Shown: positions 10,607 through 22,075 of the stretch, piece by piece
How positions within the stretch are numbered: the stretch's first letter is position 1
How the letters are laid out: each line of letters starts with the position of its first letter
NCBI GenBank assembly: GCA_028598975.1
Contig: JAQRMU010000065.1
Location: 1 to 47,809 of the forward strand
Origin: Gammaproteobacteria bacterium
Lineage (GTDB): Bacteria; Pseudomonadota; Gammaproteobacteria; Nitrosococcales; Methylophagaceae
Direction of reading: 5' to 3'
DNA: 47,809 nt
Translations under genes and position numbers: made by a program
The notes under the pieces: generated by a model
What the model saw: the letters and a program-made list of their open reading frames with translations, nothing else
What the model was told of the DNA's origin: nothing
Databases searched by the model: none

Positions 10607-11166
10607 TGTGCTTCTACCCATGGGCTTGTCAGTTGCCATTTGCTGGAGATAAGCGCACCCGGTCTCATTGGTGTCGGTAGTGCATGCAAGTCAATTCCAC
10701 TACGTAGCTGAAAGACTAAATTGTCGATGTCATCTAAGTGCTCAGGAGGTAGGCTGAACCCTTCTATCTTGCCTAAGGCATGAAGCGCACTGATCAGGGA
10801 GGGAAAGTTACGTTGGTTATCTGTATCTAGTGCATGTAATACGTATTGCTGAGATAAGGCATGGTAGCGTAATTCATGGTGAATATTTGTTGACCATAGC
10901 GTTTCATTCCATTGCCAATAGCCTCCTAACAGTGGGATTGATTCGATTAATTCAAACTGCTGTTCAAAGGTGATGGGAACGCCATTGTCTATTGCTTCTA
11001 ATACTCTTGCCGTTAGTGGGTACTCTATTTTTGCATTGAGTACATAGCCATTTCCTATTTTACTTATCTGTGCAGAACTTACTTTAAAGGTATCAGCATG
11101 CACTACTACACTAAACAGTAGAAATAGGAAAAATGCATTTATTCTAGCGATGACGGAGGCATGCAT
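10597..11166 (-). CDS. DUF4390 domain protein
   Basis: Signal peptide; position between rsmB and ntrY, typical of gammaproteobacteria. Confidence 0.75.
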   Translation of the reverse strand: MHASVIARINAFFLFLLFSVVVHADTFKVSSAQISKIGNGYVLNAKIEYPLTARVLEAIDNGVPITFEQQFELIESIPLLGGYWQWNETLWSTNIHHELRYHALSQQYVLHALDTDNQRNFPSLISALHALGKIEGFSLPPEHLDDIDNLVFQLRSGIDLHALPTPMRPGALISSKWQLTSPWVEAQWD

Positions 11167-12460
11167 AATAAAAACCATCTAAGTTATCGTCTCCTGGCAA
11201 GCGTTGATAGCCGAAAGGCCTTCTATTGGCAGGGGCAGAAGAGGCTTCTATTTCTTGGGCCTCGGGGTGGTGGTGCAAGAAGTTCGCAATTTGGTGTTCA
11301 TTTTCTTGTTTAAGCGCAGAGCAGGTTGTGTAAACAAGAAGACCATCAGGTTTAAGAAGTGGCCAGAGTGTATTGAGTAATTGTTTCTGTTGCGCATCTA
11401 ATGAATCAATATCATCAGCGCGACGCAATAATTTGATATCAGGGTGTCGGCGAATAACCCCTGTGCCAGAACAAGGCGCATCAATCAAAATGCGATCAAA
11501 TAATTGGCCATCCCACCAGTTATCAATGTCTGCTGCATCAGAAGCTATTAAGGTAGCTTGTAGTTGCAGGCGATCTGTATTTTGCTGGATTTGTTGTAGA
11601 CGGTTAGCGGCAATATCAAGTGCTGTGACTTCATTATCAGGTGCGTGCTCAAGAATATGACATGTTTTCCCGCCTGGGGCGGCACAGGCATCCAGAATTC
11701 GTAGGCCTGATTTTAAGTCTAATAAACTAGCAACTTGTTGAGCCGCACCATCTTGTACCGATGCATCACCTTCAGTAAAGCCGGGGAGTTGATAAACATC
11801 GCAGGGTTTGTCGAGTAATATTCCTTCAGGACAGCCGGTAATTGCGGTTGCAGGGATATCTGCTTCAGCGAGGCGTGTTAAGTAGTTTTGCTGAGATTCT
11901 TTTTGTTGGTTCACGCGAAGCATCATCGGAGGCTGTTGATTGCCTGCATTAAGTATCGCTTGCCACTGTTCTGGCCAATCCTGTTTGAAGCTTTGAATGA
12001 GCCAGTCAGGGTGGGCATAATGTGCGGAGTCAGACTGTTGTAATTTCTTATCTATCTCTTCTTGCTGGCGTTGATAGTTTCTCAGGCTGGCATTGATTAG
12101 GCCTTTTGCCCATTTTTTGCCGAGCGTTTTTGTTGCGTTAACTGTTTCAGAGATCGCCGCATGAGAGGGAATACGTAAGTCCCGTAGTTGATAGAGGCCA
12201 CATAATAGCAATGCTGCGATATCGGCATCTTTTTCTTTTAATGATTTTGATAAGAGTTGCTGGCTGATCGCATTTAATTGTGGATGCCAGCGTAACACGC
12301 CATAACAAAGTTGCTGACATAGGCTTCGCTCATTATCTGGTAACAGAGGCAATGCTACGGTTAATACGGCATTAAGAGACTGTTTTTTTTGAACAACATC
12401 TGCGATGACGCGGGCAGCGGTTGCGCGAGCACTGTGTTTTTGTTTAGCCAAGTTGGTCAC
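11144..12460 (-). CDS. rsmB: 16S rRNA m5C967 methyltransferase RsmB
   Basis: NusB-like N-terminus; [15 protein letters not shown] and [17 protein letters not shown] motifs. Confidence 0.96.
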   Translation of the reverse strand: MTNLAKQKHSARATAARVIADVVQKKQSLNAVLTVALPLLPDNERSLCQQLCYGVLRWHPQLNAISQQLLSKSLKEKDADIAALLLCGLYQLRDLRIPSHAAISETVNATKTLGKKWAKGLINASLRNYQRQQEEIDKKLQQSDSAHYAHPDWLIQSFKQDWPEQWQAILNAGNQQPPMMLRVNQQKESQQNYLTRLAEADIPATAITGCPEGILLDKPCDVYQLPGFTEGDASVQDGAAQQVASLLDLKSGLRILDACAAPGGKTCHILEHAPDNEVTALDIAANRLQQIQQNTDRLQLQATLIASDAADIDNWWDGQLFDRILIDAPCSGTGVIRRHPDIKLLRRADDIDSLDAQQKQLLNTLWPLLKPDGLLVYTTCSALKQENEHQIANFLHHHPEAQEIEASSAPANRRPFGYQRLPGDDNLDGFYYACLRHR

Positions 12461-13373
12461 CTACATTTAAGGTGTTGGCATTGAGGAAATCTGCGACAGC
12501 CATCGCCTTTTTACCGGGGACTTGTACTTGATGTAAGCGTAAAACACCTTGCCCTGTCGCTACGTCAATACCATCACGGCTGACGGCAATAACCTCTCCT
12601 GCTGATGCCGTGCTTGCTTCATCAATAAGGGATGTAAGCCAGATGCGAAAGACATTCTCTTGCCAAGCTGTTTGAGCTACAGGCCAAGGATTGAAGGCGT
12701 GAACCTGATGGTTAATGTCGACTGCGGATTGGTTCCAATCAATAGTGGCTTCTGCTTTAAGTAATTTCTTAGCGTAACAACTAAAACTATCATCTTGAAC
12801 TTGGGCGCTTGCTTGTAGGCTATCAATATCATCTAGCGTTGCTAATAAGGCTTCTGAGCCGAGAATAGCAAGGCGGTCATGAAGGATTTGAGCAGTATCA
12901 TCTGCATAAATAGGGCAGGCTGATTTAAACAATACAGGCCCTGTATCTAAGCCTGCTTCCATTTGCATAATGCAGATGCCTGTTTCAGGATCGCCTGCGA
13001 GAATTGCTCTTTGTATTGGTGCTGCACCGCGCCAGCGAGGCAATAATGAGGCATGAATATTTATACAGCCAAGTGTCGGCGTGTCTAATACTGTTTGCGG
13101 CAGAAGCAAACCATAGGCGACAACAATCATTAAATCAGCACGGTAATCGGAAAGTATTTGTTTGGCTTCATCCTCTTTGAAATTAAGAGGCTGTTCGACG
13201 GGAATATTATGTTCTTGGGCAAGCTGTTTTACAGGGCTGGCTGTTAATTTACGACCTCGACCTGAAGGACGGTCTGGTTGTGTATACACTGCACAAATAT
13301 CATGTTCTGTTGTGAGTAAGGCTTTAAGTGTTTCAGCAGAAAATTCGGGGGTGCCGGCAAAAATAATTCGCAT
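12444..13373 (-). CDS. fmt: methionyl-tRNA formyltransferase
   Basis: [40 protein letters not shown]. Confidence 0.97.
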   Translation of the reverse strand: MRIIFAGTPEFSAETLKALLTTEHDICAVYTQPDRPSGRGRKLTASPVKQLAQEHNIPVEQPLNFKEDEAKQILSDYRADLMIVVAYGLLLPQTVLDTPTLGCINIHASLLPRWRGAAPIQRAILAGDPETGICIMQMEAGLDTGPVLFKSACPIYADDTAQILHDRLAILGSEALLATLDDIDSLQASAQVQDDSFSCYAKKLLKAEATIDWNQSAVDINHQVHAFNPWPVAQTAWQENVFRIWLTSLIDEASTASAGEVIAVSRDGIDVATGQGVLRLHQVQVPGKKAMAVADFLNANTLNVGDQLG

Positions 13374-13380
13374 CGTGATG

Positions 13381-13884
13381 TTAGTTCTTTTGTTTCTGTT
13401 GTTTTTCAAGGCGCTTTTTGATGCGCTGGCGCTTTAGGTTGCTCAGGTAATCAACAAATAACTTGCCATCAAGATGATCTATTTCATGTTGGATACAGGT
13501 GGCGAGTAATTCATCAGCATCCAATTCAAACTTTTTGCCATCACGATCAAGTGCTTTAACACGGACAGTGTCTGCGCGTGTAACCATTTCATAGGCTTCG
13601 GGCACGGAGAGGCAGCCTTCTTCGTGTTCGCGCTCCCCTTCTTCACGAATGATCTCAGGGTTGATAAACACTAAAGGCATTGATTTGTCTTCGGAAGTAT
13701 CAATAACAACCAGTCGCTTTTGAACATTAACTTGGATAGCGGCAAGGCCAACACCGGGCGCGTCATACATGGTTTCAAGCATATCATCTGCGAGTTGACG
13801 GATTTTATCTGTGACTTCTTTTATTGGTGTCGCTTTTTTACGCAGGCGAGGATCTGGAAAGTGAAGGATATTAAGTAGCGCCAT
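13381..13884 (-). CDS. def: peptide deformylase
   Basis: [26 protein letters not shown] motifs. Confidence 0.97.
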   Translation of the reverse strand: MALLNILHFPDPRLRKKATPIKEVTDKIRQLADDMLETMYDAPGVGLAAIQVNVQKRLVVIDTSEDKSMPLVFINPEIIREEGEREHEEGCLSVPEAYEMVTRADTVRVKALDRDGKKFELDADELLATCIQHEIDHLDGKLFVDYLSNLKRQRIKKRLEKQQKQKN

Positions 13885-13991
13885 GGCGAAATAAACTCGT
13901 TCTTAATGTGAAGATAAGGTCTATTGTAATGCGGTAATAGGCAGATGAGAAATCTTTTACTGAATCATGCACCTTGAAATAGTTTGGCTAT

Positions 13992-14021
13992 AAAAAAGGC
14001 GGCTCATTAGCCGCCTTTTTT
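13992..14021. terminator. bidirectional-looking Rho-independent terminator
   Basis: aaaaaaggcggct-catt-agccgccttttttta hairpin with A/T tracts. Confidence 0.85.
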
Positions 14022-14040
14022 ATATGATGCAATGACAGGC

Positions 14041-14397
14041 TTATTTTAAGCTTGCAAAATGAGCCGCAATATTATCAATATCTTCATCAGTTAAGTTTGC
14101 TGCTTGCATCTGCATAATTCCAGCCATGCCGCCATTACGTTGTTTGTCGCGATATGCTTTTAAAGAGGACACAAGGTAAGGTTCATTTTGCCCTGCAAGG
14201 TTTGGGTAGGCAGGCATTGTTGCAATACCATTTGCACCATGACATGCTGCGCAAAGTGCTGATTTTGCTTTTCCGGCAGCGGCATCTCCAGCAAGTACGC
14301 TCTGAGCGCTGAATAAGGCTGTTAAGCCAAATAATGTATATGCAAAATATTTCATGGTCATTCTCCATTGAGTTAAATAAACATCGATGGTCTTCAC
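14041..14397 (-). CDS. class I c-type cytochrome (secreted)
   Basis: Signal peptide; CAACHG haem motif; probable start at an internal Met ([13 protein letters not shown]). Confidence 0.9.
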   Translation of the reverse strand: MKTIDVYLTQWRMTMKYFAYTLFGLTALFSAQSVLAGDAAAGKAKSALCAACHGANGIATMPAYPNLAGQNEPYLVSSLKAYRDKQRNGGMAGIMQMQAANLTDEDIDNIAAHFASLK

Positions 14398-14556
14398 TTT
14401 ATACTATTAATTAAGTGAAGCCAAATGACTATTTTGTCACGCTTTTTTATTGAATAACTTGATTAGTCGTGGCGCTTAGACGAAACTGTAGGGTATTCGT
14501 TACTTAGGCTTGTATAGCTAAAGTAGTATTGCTTGAATGCCATTGAGGATATATTG

Positions 14557-15633
14557 ATGATACGTCGTGTCTTTTTAAGCCTGTTGTTCTTATTGTTAAG
14601 TCTACCTTTAGTTGCTGATGAACTGGAGTTGAACCCTGACCATCCACAGCAATATGAAGTCGTTCGTGGTGATACCTTATGGGATATCTCGGGGCGGTTT
14701 TTGAAATACCCATGGCATTGGCCTGAGCTGTGGAGTGCAAACTCTCAGATTGAGAACCCTCATCTTATTTACCCTGGCGACTTACTTACACTAGTGTATC
14801 GCGATGGTAAGCCTGTACTGGAATTACAACGTGGTTCTACAGCGTATAAAATGTCACCAGAAGCACGTGAAATTGTATTAGAAAAAGCAATTGCAACGAT
14901 TCCTCTCGATGAAATAAGAGCCTTTTTAACGCGACCTCAAGTCCTGACTGAGGGCGAATTAGCTATCGCACCCTATATTGTTGCAAGTTCAGATGAACGT
15001 TTGATTTCTGGCTCTGGTGATCGTGTTTATGCGCGAGGCCTAGATGAAACAAAAGGCAAAAACTACAGTGTGTTTAGCCAAGGAGAAGTTTATAAAGATC
15101 CTGAAACGCAAGAAGTGCTGGGTTATGAGGCCATCTACAAAGGTGATGCTTTAGTATCGGCAGTGGGAGATCCTGCAACGATAAGTTTAGCGAAAACAAC
15201 ACAGGAAATATTAATTGGCGATAGGTTGCTTGCTATTCCTGAAGATAATTATGAAATGAACTTCTTTCCTCGTTCACCAGAACATGAAGTGAATGGTGCC
15301 ATTATTTCGGTGTTTAATGGCGTATCTCAAATAGGTCAATATCAAATTGTCGTCTTAAATCAAGGCCAGCGCGATAATTTAGAAGCAGGTCATACATTAT
15401 CTGTTTATCAGGCAGGAAAAACGGTAATTGATACTGTTCTTTCAGGAAGAGAAGATGAAACATATTTTAATACCCATAATAAAGGTGTTGATCGGAACCA
15501 AACAGTGACATTGCCAGATGAGCATGCCGGTGTTGCAATGGTATTTAAAGTATTTGAAAAAGTGAGCTATGCCATTGTGATGAAGGCGAGTAGAGCCATT
15601 CATTTGAATGATAGAGTAACGTCAGCGGGATAA
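14557..15633 (+). CDS. LysM peptidoglycan-binding domain protein
   Basis: YEVVRGDTLWDISGRFLKYPWHWPELWSAN LysM; upstream of dprA. Confidence 0.9.
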   Translation: MIRRVFLSLLFLLLSLPLVADELELNPDHPQQYEVVRGDTLWDISGRFLKYPWHWPELWSANSQIENPHLIYPGDLLTLVYRDGKPVLELQRGSTAYKMSPEAREIVLEKAIATIPLDEIRAFLTRPQVLTEGELAIAPYIVASSDERLISGSGDRVYARGLDETKGKNYSVFSQGEVYKDPETQEVLGYEAIYKGDALVSAVGDPATISLAKTTQEILIGDRLLAIPEDNYEMNFFPRSPEHEVNGAIISVFNGVSQIGQYQIVVLNQGQRDNLEAGHTLSVYQAGKTVIDTVLSGREDETYFNTHNKGVDRNQTVTLPDEHAGVAMVFKVFEKVSYAIVMKASRAIHLNDRVTSAG

Positions 15634-15639
15634 AGAAAC

Positions 15640-16764
15640 TTGAATAGGTTTGCTGATGAGCAACGCGCTTTAGCATGTTGGCTGGCCTTGCACCATACGC
15701 CAGGTGTTGGGCCCAAAACGTTTGCGAGATTGTTAACGCAGTTTGATGATTTGGAAACTTTGTTTGCAAATCCAAAAGATGCAGAGACTATTTCTGAGCG
15801 AACACGTACTGCTTTATTGAACCCAAGCTGGGATCGTGTTGAGCAAGATTTGGACTGGTTTTCAGCATCAGACCGACACATTGTTACATTGCATGATCCT
15901 CGTTACCCTGAATTACTAAAGCAAATTCCTGATCCTCCAAGTATCTTATTTGTTCAAGGTGATGTCGCTTTATTATCACAATGGCAGATTGCATTGGTGG
16001 GGAGTCGTAACCCTTCTGCTTCTGGGCGTGATACTGCTTATGAGTTTTCCCGCTATATGGCGCAAGGAGGTTTGGCGATTACCAGTGGACTTGCCATGGG
16101 TATTGATGCGGCGGCACATCAAGGAGCCTTAGCCACACAAGGTAAAACAATTGCGGTGGTTGGTACTGGGCTTGATCGTGTCTATCCTGCTAAGCACAGG
16201 GAGTTAGCACATGATATTGCGTTAACGGGTGCATTAGTCTCTGAGTTTTCATTGGGAACATCGCCACGAGCAGAGAATTTTCCAAGGCGAAATAGAATTA
16301 TTAGTGGTTTATCATTAGGGACGCTGGTGGTTGAAGCCGCCGTTCGTAGTGGGTCATTAATTACGGCACGAATGGCTTTGGAGCAAGGTAGAGAAGTTTT
16401 TGCGATCCCGGGCTCTATTCATAACCCATTGGCTCGTGGTTGCCATCAGTTGATTCGTGAGGGTGCAAAGTTAGTTGAAAAGGCTGAAGATGTATTAGAA
16501 GAGCTAGGTGCTTTAGCGGGTTTTCAGCGTCATTCTGAACAGAGTGATGAGCAAGAAGAATTAGCGCAAGATGAAGATGGTGAGTATCAACTCCTCTTTG
16601 AACACTTAGGCTATGACCCAATACAAATAGACAGTTTGATAGAACGTTGTGGATTGACGGCAGATATTGTTTCATCCATGCTGTTATTATTAGAGCTACA
16701 AGGTCAAATTGAATCATTACCTGGCGGGCGTTATGTCCGAGTAGGCAATCAAGGAACACAATGA
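15640..16764 (+). CDS. dprA: DNA processing protein DprA (putative TTG start)
   Basis: LVGSRNPSASG, SGLAMGIDAAAHQGAL, GTGLDRVYPAKH, NFPRRNRIISGL. Confidence 0.95.
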   Translation: MNRFADEQRALACWLALHHTPGVGPKTFARLLTQFDDLETLFANPKDAETISERTRTALLNPSWDRVEQDLDWFSASDRHIVTLHDPRYPELLKQIPDPPSILFVQGDVALLSQWQIALVGSRNPSASGRDTAYEFSRYMAQGGLAITSGLAMGIDAAAHQGALATQGKTIAVVGTGLDRVYPAKHRELAHDIALTGALVSEFSLGTSPRAENFPRRNRIISGLSLGTLVVEAAVRSGSLITARMALEQGREVFAIPGSIHNPLARGCHQLIREGAKLVEKAEDVLEELGALAGFQRHSEQSDEQEELAQDEDGEYQLLFEHLGYDPIQIDSLIERCGLTADIVSSMLLLLELQGQIESLPGGRYVRVGNQGTQ

Positions 16765-17240
16765 AAGAAAATGTAATCGATGTATTACTGTATCTATTTG
16801 AAAATTATATTGATACAGATGATACCAATAAGCCGGATAAAGACGCTTTAGAGCTTGAGCTTGAGCGTGTTGGCTTTCAGCAATTAGAAGTAAATAAAGC
16901 GTTTGACTGGTTAGAAAGTATGACCGTTGTTTCAGTAGATAGCGATGAGAAAAATAAAAATTCTGATTTGCTTTTACGTTTATATAGCAAGCAAGAAATG
17001 GAACGGTTAGATACGCAATGCCGAGGCTATTTATTATTTTTAGAACAGGTCGGTGTGTTAGATGCAGCTACACGCGAGGTGGTTATTGAGCGTGTTATGG
17101 CTTTAGATACGGATGAAATTGATTTAGAGCAAATGAAATGGGTAGTCTTAATGGTATTGTTCTATCAGCCGGGTCGTGAAGTTGCGTATGCATGGATGGA
17201 AGATTTAGTATTTGAAGATATGGAAGCTGTTATTCATTAA
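16761..17240 (+). CDS. smg: Smg family protein (DUF494)
   Basis: MKENVIDVLLYLFENYID N-terminus; dprA-smg-topA order. Confidence 0.92.
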   Translation: MKENVIDVLLYLFENYIDTDDTNKPDKDALELELERVGFQQLEVNKAFDWLESMTVVSVDSDEKNKNSDLLLRLYSKQEMERLDTQCRGYLLFLEQVGVLDAATREVVIERVMALDTDEIDLEQMKWVVLMVLFYQPGREVAYAWMEDLVFEDMEAVIH

Positions 17241-17299
17241 GCTTGTTTAATAGATTGATATTGTTTTGGTAACATTAAATTTAGAGATATCCTGAAAAC

Positions 17300-19579
17300 A
17301 TGGTAAAAAAATTAGTCATTGTAGAGTCGCCAGCTAAATCAAAGACCATTAAAAAGTACTTAGGTAAAGATGTAGAGGTTTTGGCCTCATATGGTCATGT
17401 GCGAGATCTCCTACCCAAAGAAGGTGCTGTTGATACTGCAAATGACTTTGCAATGAAGTATCAGGTCATCGATCGAAATAGTAAGCATGTGGATGCCATT
17501 GCAAAAGCAATGAGAAAAGCAGATGAACTCTATCTCGCAACGGATCCGGATCGCGAGGGAGAGGCGATTTCATGGCATTTGTACGAGTTATTAAAAAAAC
17601 GCGGCATACTGAAAAATAAAGAAACTCACCGTGTGGTATTTCATGAAATAACCAAGCAAGCAGTTAATGATGCAGTTGCCAATCCTCGAGGATTATCGAT
17701 GGATATGGTTAATGCGCAACAAGCGCGTCGCGCATTAGATTATTTGGTAGGTTTTACCTTATCACCGCTATTATGGAAAAAAGTACGTCGAGGATTATCT
17801 GCGGGCCGAGTTCAAAGCCCTGCATTACGTATGATTGTCGAACGTGAACTTGAGATTGAAGCGTTTGTACCTAAAGAATATTGGACAATCGAAGCCGATG
17901 CGGCAGTCAAGAAACAAGCGATTGAAGCTAAGCTGACTCACTACCAAGGTGAGAAACTGTCACAGTTCACGGTGAATAATGAAACGCAATCTGCCGAAGT
18001 TGTTGCAACATTAAATAAAGCTGCAGAGGGCAAGTTATTAGTTACGAAAGTTGATAAAAAACAACGTAAACGCAACCCTGCTGCACCTTTTACGACATCG
18101 ACATTACAACAAGAAGCCTCACGTAAATTAGGTTTCGGTGCACAAAGAACAATGAGTGTTGCTCAGCAACTGTATGAAGGTGCTGATACAGGTGAAGGCG
18201 CTGTTGGTTTAATCACCTATATGCGTACGGACTCGGTGTCATTAGCAGCTGAAGCGGTTGAAGAAATTCGTGGCTTTATCGCTGAAAAATATGGCACAAC
18301 ATCTGTCCCATCCAAGCCACAGGAATATAAAACCAAGTCTAAAAATGCCCAAGAGGCGCATGAAGCAGTACGTACAACATCAATTTTGCGTACACCAGAG
18401 TCTTTAAAAGCCTATTTATCATCGGATCAGTTGAAACTTTATACCTTAATTTGGCAACGTACCATTGCCAGCCAAATGGTTCACGCAACAATGAATACAG
18501 TTGCTGTTGATTTAGGCTGTGGTGTTGGTAATACCTTCCGTGCCAATGGTTCTACTGTTGTAAATCCTGGCTTTATGAGTGTGTACCTTGAAGGTAAAGA
18601 TGACACAGCTAAGTCAGATAAAGATGAACGTCTTTTACCGTCTATGGAGGTGGGTGATGTGATCGACCTTAAAGACATTCGCCCAGAGCAACATTTCACC
18701 GAGCCACCTCCACGCTTTAGTGAGGCAAGCTTGGTTCGAGCGTTAGAAGAGCACGATATTGGTCGTCCTTCAACATATGCCAGTATTATTTCAACTCTAT
18801 TACAGCGTGAATACGTTGAGTTAGAGAAGAAACGTTTCCATCCAACAGATGTCGGTCGGGTTGTCGGTAAGTTCTTAGCGCAACATTTCACAAAATATGT
18901 TGACTATGACTTTACTGCGAAACTTGAAGATGATCTTGATGCTGTCGCTCGAGGTGAAAAAGAATGGGTTCCATTATTACGTGATTTTTGGACACCCTTT
19001 AAAGAGCAAGTTGAAACCAAAGATAAAGAAGTCCAGCGTAGTGACGTGACGCAAGAAGATATTGGTGAAGATTGCCCAAAATGCGGCAAACCTTTATCAA
19101 GTCGTTTAGGGCGAAGTGGCCGTTTTATCGGCTGTACTGCCTATCCTGAATGTGATTACACGCGCAATATCAATGGTGAAGAAACGTCTAATGAACCTGA
19201 GGTTGTTGCTGATCGGAAATGTCCAAAGTGTGAATCTGACTTGTGGGTGCGCACAGGTAAATACGGCAAATTTATTGGTTGTAGCAGTTATCCGAAATGT
19301 AAACATATTGAATCATTAGAACAACCAACAAATACGGGTGTGACATGTCCGCAATGTAGTAAAGGTGAAATCCTTACTCGTAAATCTCGCCGAGGCAAAA
19401 TCTTCTTTTCATGTTCTGATTATCCAGAGTGTGATTATGCCTTATGGAATGAACCTGTGAAGGAAGAGTGTCCAGACTGTAAATGGCCAATTTTAACGAT
19501 TAAAACGACAAAGAGTCGCGGTACTGAAAAAGTGTGTCCTCAGAAAGAATGTGGTTTTACTGAGAAGGTTGAGTCGTAA
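17300..19579 (+). CDS. topA: DNA topoisomerase I
   Basis: LVIVESPAKSKTIKKYLG, YLATDPDREGEAISWH, YMRTDS; C-terminal 4-Cys zinc ribbons. Confidence 0.98.
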   Translation: MVKKLVIVESPAKSKTIKKYLGKDVEVLASYGHVRDLLPKEGAVDTANDFAMKYQVIDRNSKHVDAIAKAMRKADELYLATDPDREGEAISWHLYELLKKRGILKNKETHRVVFHEITKQAVNDAVANPRGLSMDMVNAQQARRALDYLVGFTLSPLLWKKVRRGLSAGRVQSPALRMIVERELEIEAFVPKEYWTIEADAAVKKQAIEAKLTHYQGEKLSQFTVNNETQSAEVVATLNKAAEGKLLVTKVDKKQRKRNPAAPFTTSTLQQEASRKLGFGAQRTMSVAQQLYEGADTGEGAVGLITYMRTDSVSLAAEAVEEIRGFIAEKYGTTSVPSKPQEYKTKSKNAQEAHEAVRTTSILRTPESLKAYLSSDQLKLYTLIWQRTIASQMVHATMNTVAVDLGCGVGNTFRANGSTVVNPGFMSVYLEGKDDTAKSDKDERLLPSMEVGDVIDLKDIRPEQHFTEPPPRFSEASLVRALEEHDIGRPSTYASIISTLLQREYVELEKKRFHPTDVGRVVGKFLAQHFTKYVDYDFTAKLEDDLDAVARGEKEWVPLLRDFWTPFKEQVETKDKEVQRSDVTQEDIGEDCPKCGKPLSSRLGRSGRFIGCTAYPECDYTRNINGEETSNEPEVVADRKCPKCESDLWVRTGKYGKFIGCSSYPKCKHIESLEQPTNTGVTCPQCSKGEILTRKSRRGKIFFSCSDYPECDYALWNEPVKEECPDCKWPILTIKTTKSRGTEKVCPQKECGFTEKVES

Positions 19580-19737
19580 TATAAGTATGTAAGTTATTGG
19601 CAAAATAAAGGAAGTTTAAACAAGCACTTTTTGGTATCTGGTTATCAGATAAGCTCGTTAAAGAGCGCTTGAAAAAGAAATTATTAGGTCAATAAGAATA
19701 GCCTTTGCACAACCTGCAAAGGCCTTGGTAGCTTAGC

Positions 19738-20229
19738 TTATTTAGCGAGAGATAAGACGACTTTTTTGTCTGCCGCTGCTTCAGCCAAAGCTGCTTTAAT
19801 TTTTTCGTCATCATTATCAAGTAAACCATTCTTCAAGCCAATCCCAATATAGATTAGATTTTCAAAGCTAAGAAATAGAGGTTTGATTGAGTTTTTAGAA
19901 ATAAAGTCGCTATTTTCTTTATAAACAGTTTGGTAATGCGTTTTTTTCTTAATAAAAGCGGGTGTCCAAGTATGGTTTCTAAATTTAACGAAACCATAAC
20001 TTTCTCCCGATTTCTGATAACTATAAAACGCATCTAGCAGATCTTTTTGCGTACTTACATAATCGTTAGCAATAGCCTGGGTGAATTGTTTAATATTTTC
20101 ATCATTTAGAACTGTTATTTGTTCCACTTGACCAGCTGTTTTTTCAGGACCACTATCACAAGATATTAGGGCAAGTCCTATAAATAGCCAAAATACAATA
20201 GCAGTTATGCGGTGAAGATATGATGGCAT
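19738..20229 (-). CDS. hypothetical lipoprotein
   Basis: N-terminal signal with lipobox ALISC; no family recognised. Confidence 0.6.
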   Translation of the reverse strand: MPSYLHRITAIVFWLFIGLALISCDSGPEKTAGQVEQITVLNDENIKQFTQAIANDYVSTQKDLLDAFYSYQKSGESYGFVKFRNHTWTPAFIKKKTHYQTVYKENSDFISKNSIKPLFLSFENLIYIGIGLKNGLLDNDDEKIKAALAEAAADKKVVLSLAK

Positions 20230-20426
20230 GACTATTTCGCCCCTAAATTATAGATAATAGCGATATGATATCGCTAAAAGGCTTGGAGAGTGTCTGAAAT
20301 ATTTCTAAAAATTGAATTTACTAGTACTTACGCAAGGGTGTTTGGGAGAGTATGGCAGGCTAAATTTCCCTATTTTCAACAAATTAGATAAAATGATGCG
20401 TTGTTTTTAAGATAAGCAACGGATAA

Positions 20427-20921
20427 ATGATGGATAAACCTGTAGTTGGCGTAGTGATGGGTAGCAATAGTGATTGGCCTGTTATGCAAAAAGCGGTCGA
20501 GCAGTTAGAAGCCTTTGGTGTGGCGTATGAAGCTAAAGTTGTTTCGGCACATCGTACACCTGACTTATTGACTGACTATGCAGTTACTGCAAAAGAGAAA
20601 GGTTTAGCATGTATCATCGCGGGTGCTGGTGGTGCGGCTCACTTGCCCGGCATGTTGGCGGCCAACACAACACTTCCTGTGTTAGGTGTTCCGGTTCCTT
20701 CTCGTTACCTTAAGGGCCAAGATTCTTTACTCTCCATTGTACAAATGCCAAAAGGTATTCCTGTTGCTACATTTGCAATAGGTGAAGCAGGTGCAGCAAA
20801 TGCGGCATTGTTTGCCATTGCACAACTAGCAACAACAGATAAAAATCTTGCCGATAAATTAGAGCAGTTCAGACAAGACCAACATAAAAATGTGTTGGCA
20901 ATGACGCTTCCTCCACAATAA
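20427..20921 (+). CDS. purE: N5-carboxyaminoimidazole ribonucleotide mutase
   Basis: [34 protein letters not shown]. Confidence 0.97.
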   Translation: MMDKPVVGVVMGSNSDWPVMQKAVEQLEAFGVAYEAKVVSAHRTPDLLTDYAVTAKEKGLACIIAGAGGAAHLPGMLAANTTLPVLGVPVPSRYLKGQDSLLSIVQMPKGIPVATFAIGEAGAANAALFAIAQLATTDKNLADKLEQFRQDQHKNVLAMTLPPQ

Positions 20922-20938
20922 TTAAAGACGGTACTATT

Positions 20939-22069
20939 ATGATTTTACCTGGCGCTACTCTTGGAATGCTCGGCGGTGGTCAACTGGGCCGCATGTTTGT
21001 AACTGCTGCTCAAACGATGGGTTATAAAGTTATTGTGTTAGAACCGGATGCAAACAGCCCTGCCGGTATTATTGCTGATCAACATATTTGTGCAAAATAT
21101 ACTGACGAAACGGCACTTGCTCAGCTTGCAGAGCTTTGTGATGCCGTGACAACAGAGTTTGAAAATATTCCCGCGACAGTTTTATCTTACCTAGAAGCGA
21201 AAACAGTTGTACATCCTTCATCACAAGCTTTGTCTTCAACTCAGAACCGTTTAGTTGAAAAAGCATTTATCGAGTCATTAGGTATCAGTGTTGCACCGTA
21301 TGCGGCGATCCGTAGCATGGCTGACATTGATGCAATCGCTGATTCTTTCACGTTCCCAGCAATCATCAAAGCAGCGAGCTTTGGTTATGATGGTAAAGGT
21401 CAGGCAGTATGTGACACTGCTGATGATGTACGTGCTGCATTTGCGGCATTAAATGAAGTTGAATGTGTACTTGAGCAACGAATCAATCTTGAACGTGAAG
21501 TCTCTACTGTTTTAGCGCGTAGCCAGTCGGGAGAAGTCACTAATTTTCCTGTATCTGAAAATGTACATGTCAATGGCATTTTACATTCCACTACCGTTCC
21601 AAGTAGCGTTCCTGAACAACAAGCTCAAAAAGCAGTTGAAATGGCAGATACGATTGCTGATGGCCTAGGGTATGTAGGCACAATGGCCGTTGAATTCTTT
21701 ATCTCTAAAGAAGGCGATATCCTTGCCAATGAAATTGCACCTCGCCCCCATAACTCGGGTCACTTTACATTAGATGCGTGTGAAACATCTCAGTTTGAAC
21801 AACAAGTGCGTATGTTGTGTGGTCTACCTTCTGGTAACTGTGAGTTAACATCACCGGTAGTCATGATAAATCTTTTAGGTGATGTTTGGGGTAGTAGCCA
21901 GCCACATTGGGATACCTTATTGTCACAGCCAGAAAACAAACTTCACCTTTACGGTAAAAAAGAAGCACGTCCTGGTCGTAAAATGGGTCATTTTAATGTC
22001 TTGTCTGACACTGTTGAGCAAGCTACAAAGGTTGCTCTACAAACATTTGAAGACTTGCAGGCTGATTAG
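20939..22069 (+). CDS. purK: N5-carboxyaminoimidazole ribonucleotide synthase
   Basis: GATLGMLGGGQLGRM; ATP-grasp; NEIAPRPHNSGH. Confidence 0.97.
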   Translation: MILPGATLGMLGGGQLGRMFVTAAQTMGYKVIVLEPDANSPAGIIADQHICAKYTDETALAQLAELCDAVTTEFENIPATVLSYLEAKTVVHPSSQALSSTQNRLVEKAFIESLGISVAPYAAIRSMADIDAIADSFTFPAIIKAASFGYDGKGQAVCDTADDVRAAFAALNEVECVLEQRINLEREVSTVLARSQSGEVTNFPVSENVHVNGILHSTTVPSSVPEQQAQKAVEMADTIADGLGYVGTMAVEFFISKEGDILANEIAPRPHNSGHFTLDACETSQFEQQVRMLCGLPSGNCELTSPVVMINLLGDVWGSSQPHWDTLLSQPENKLHLYGKKEARPGRKMGHFNVLSDTVEQATKVALQTFEDLQAD

Positions 22070-22075
22070 ACTTAA

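Noticed and set aside
18481-19306. Minus-strand ORFs inside topA (18481-18891, 18904-19089, 19106-19306)
   Set aside because: Antisense to a full-length conserved topA; no recognisable domains.
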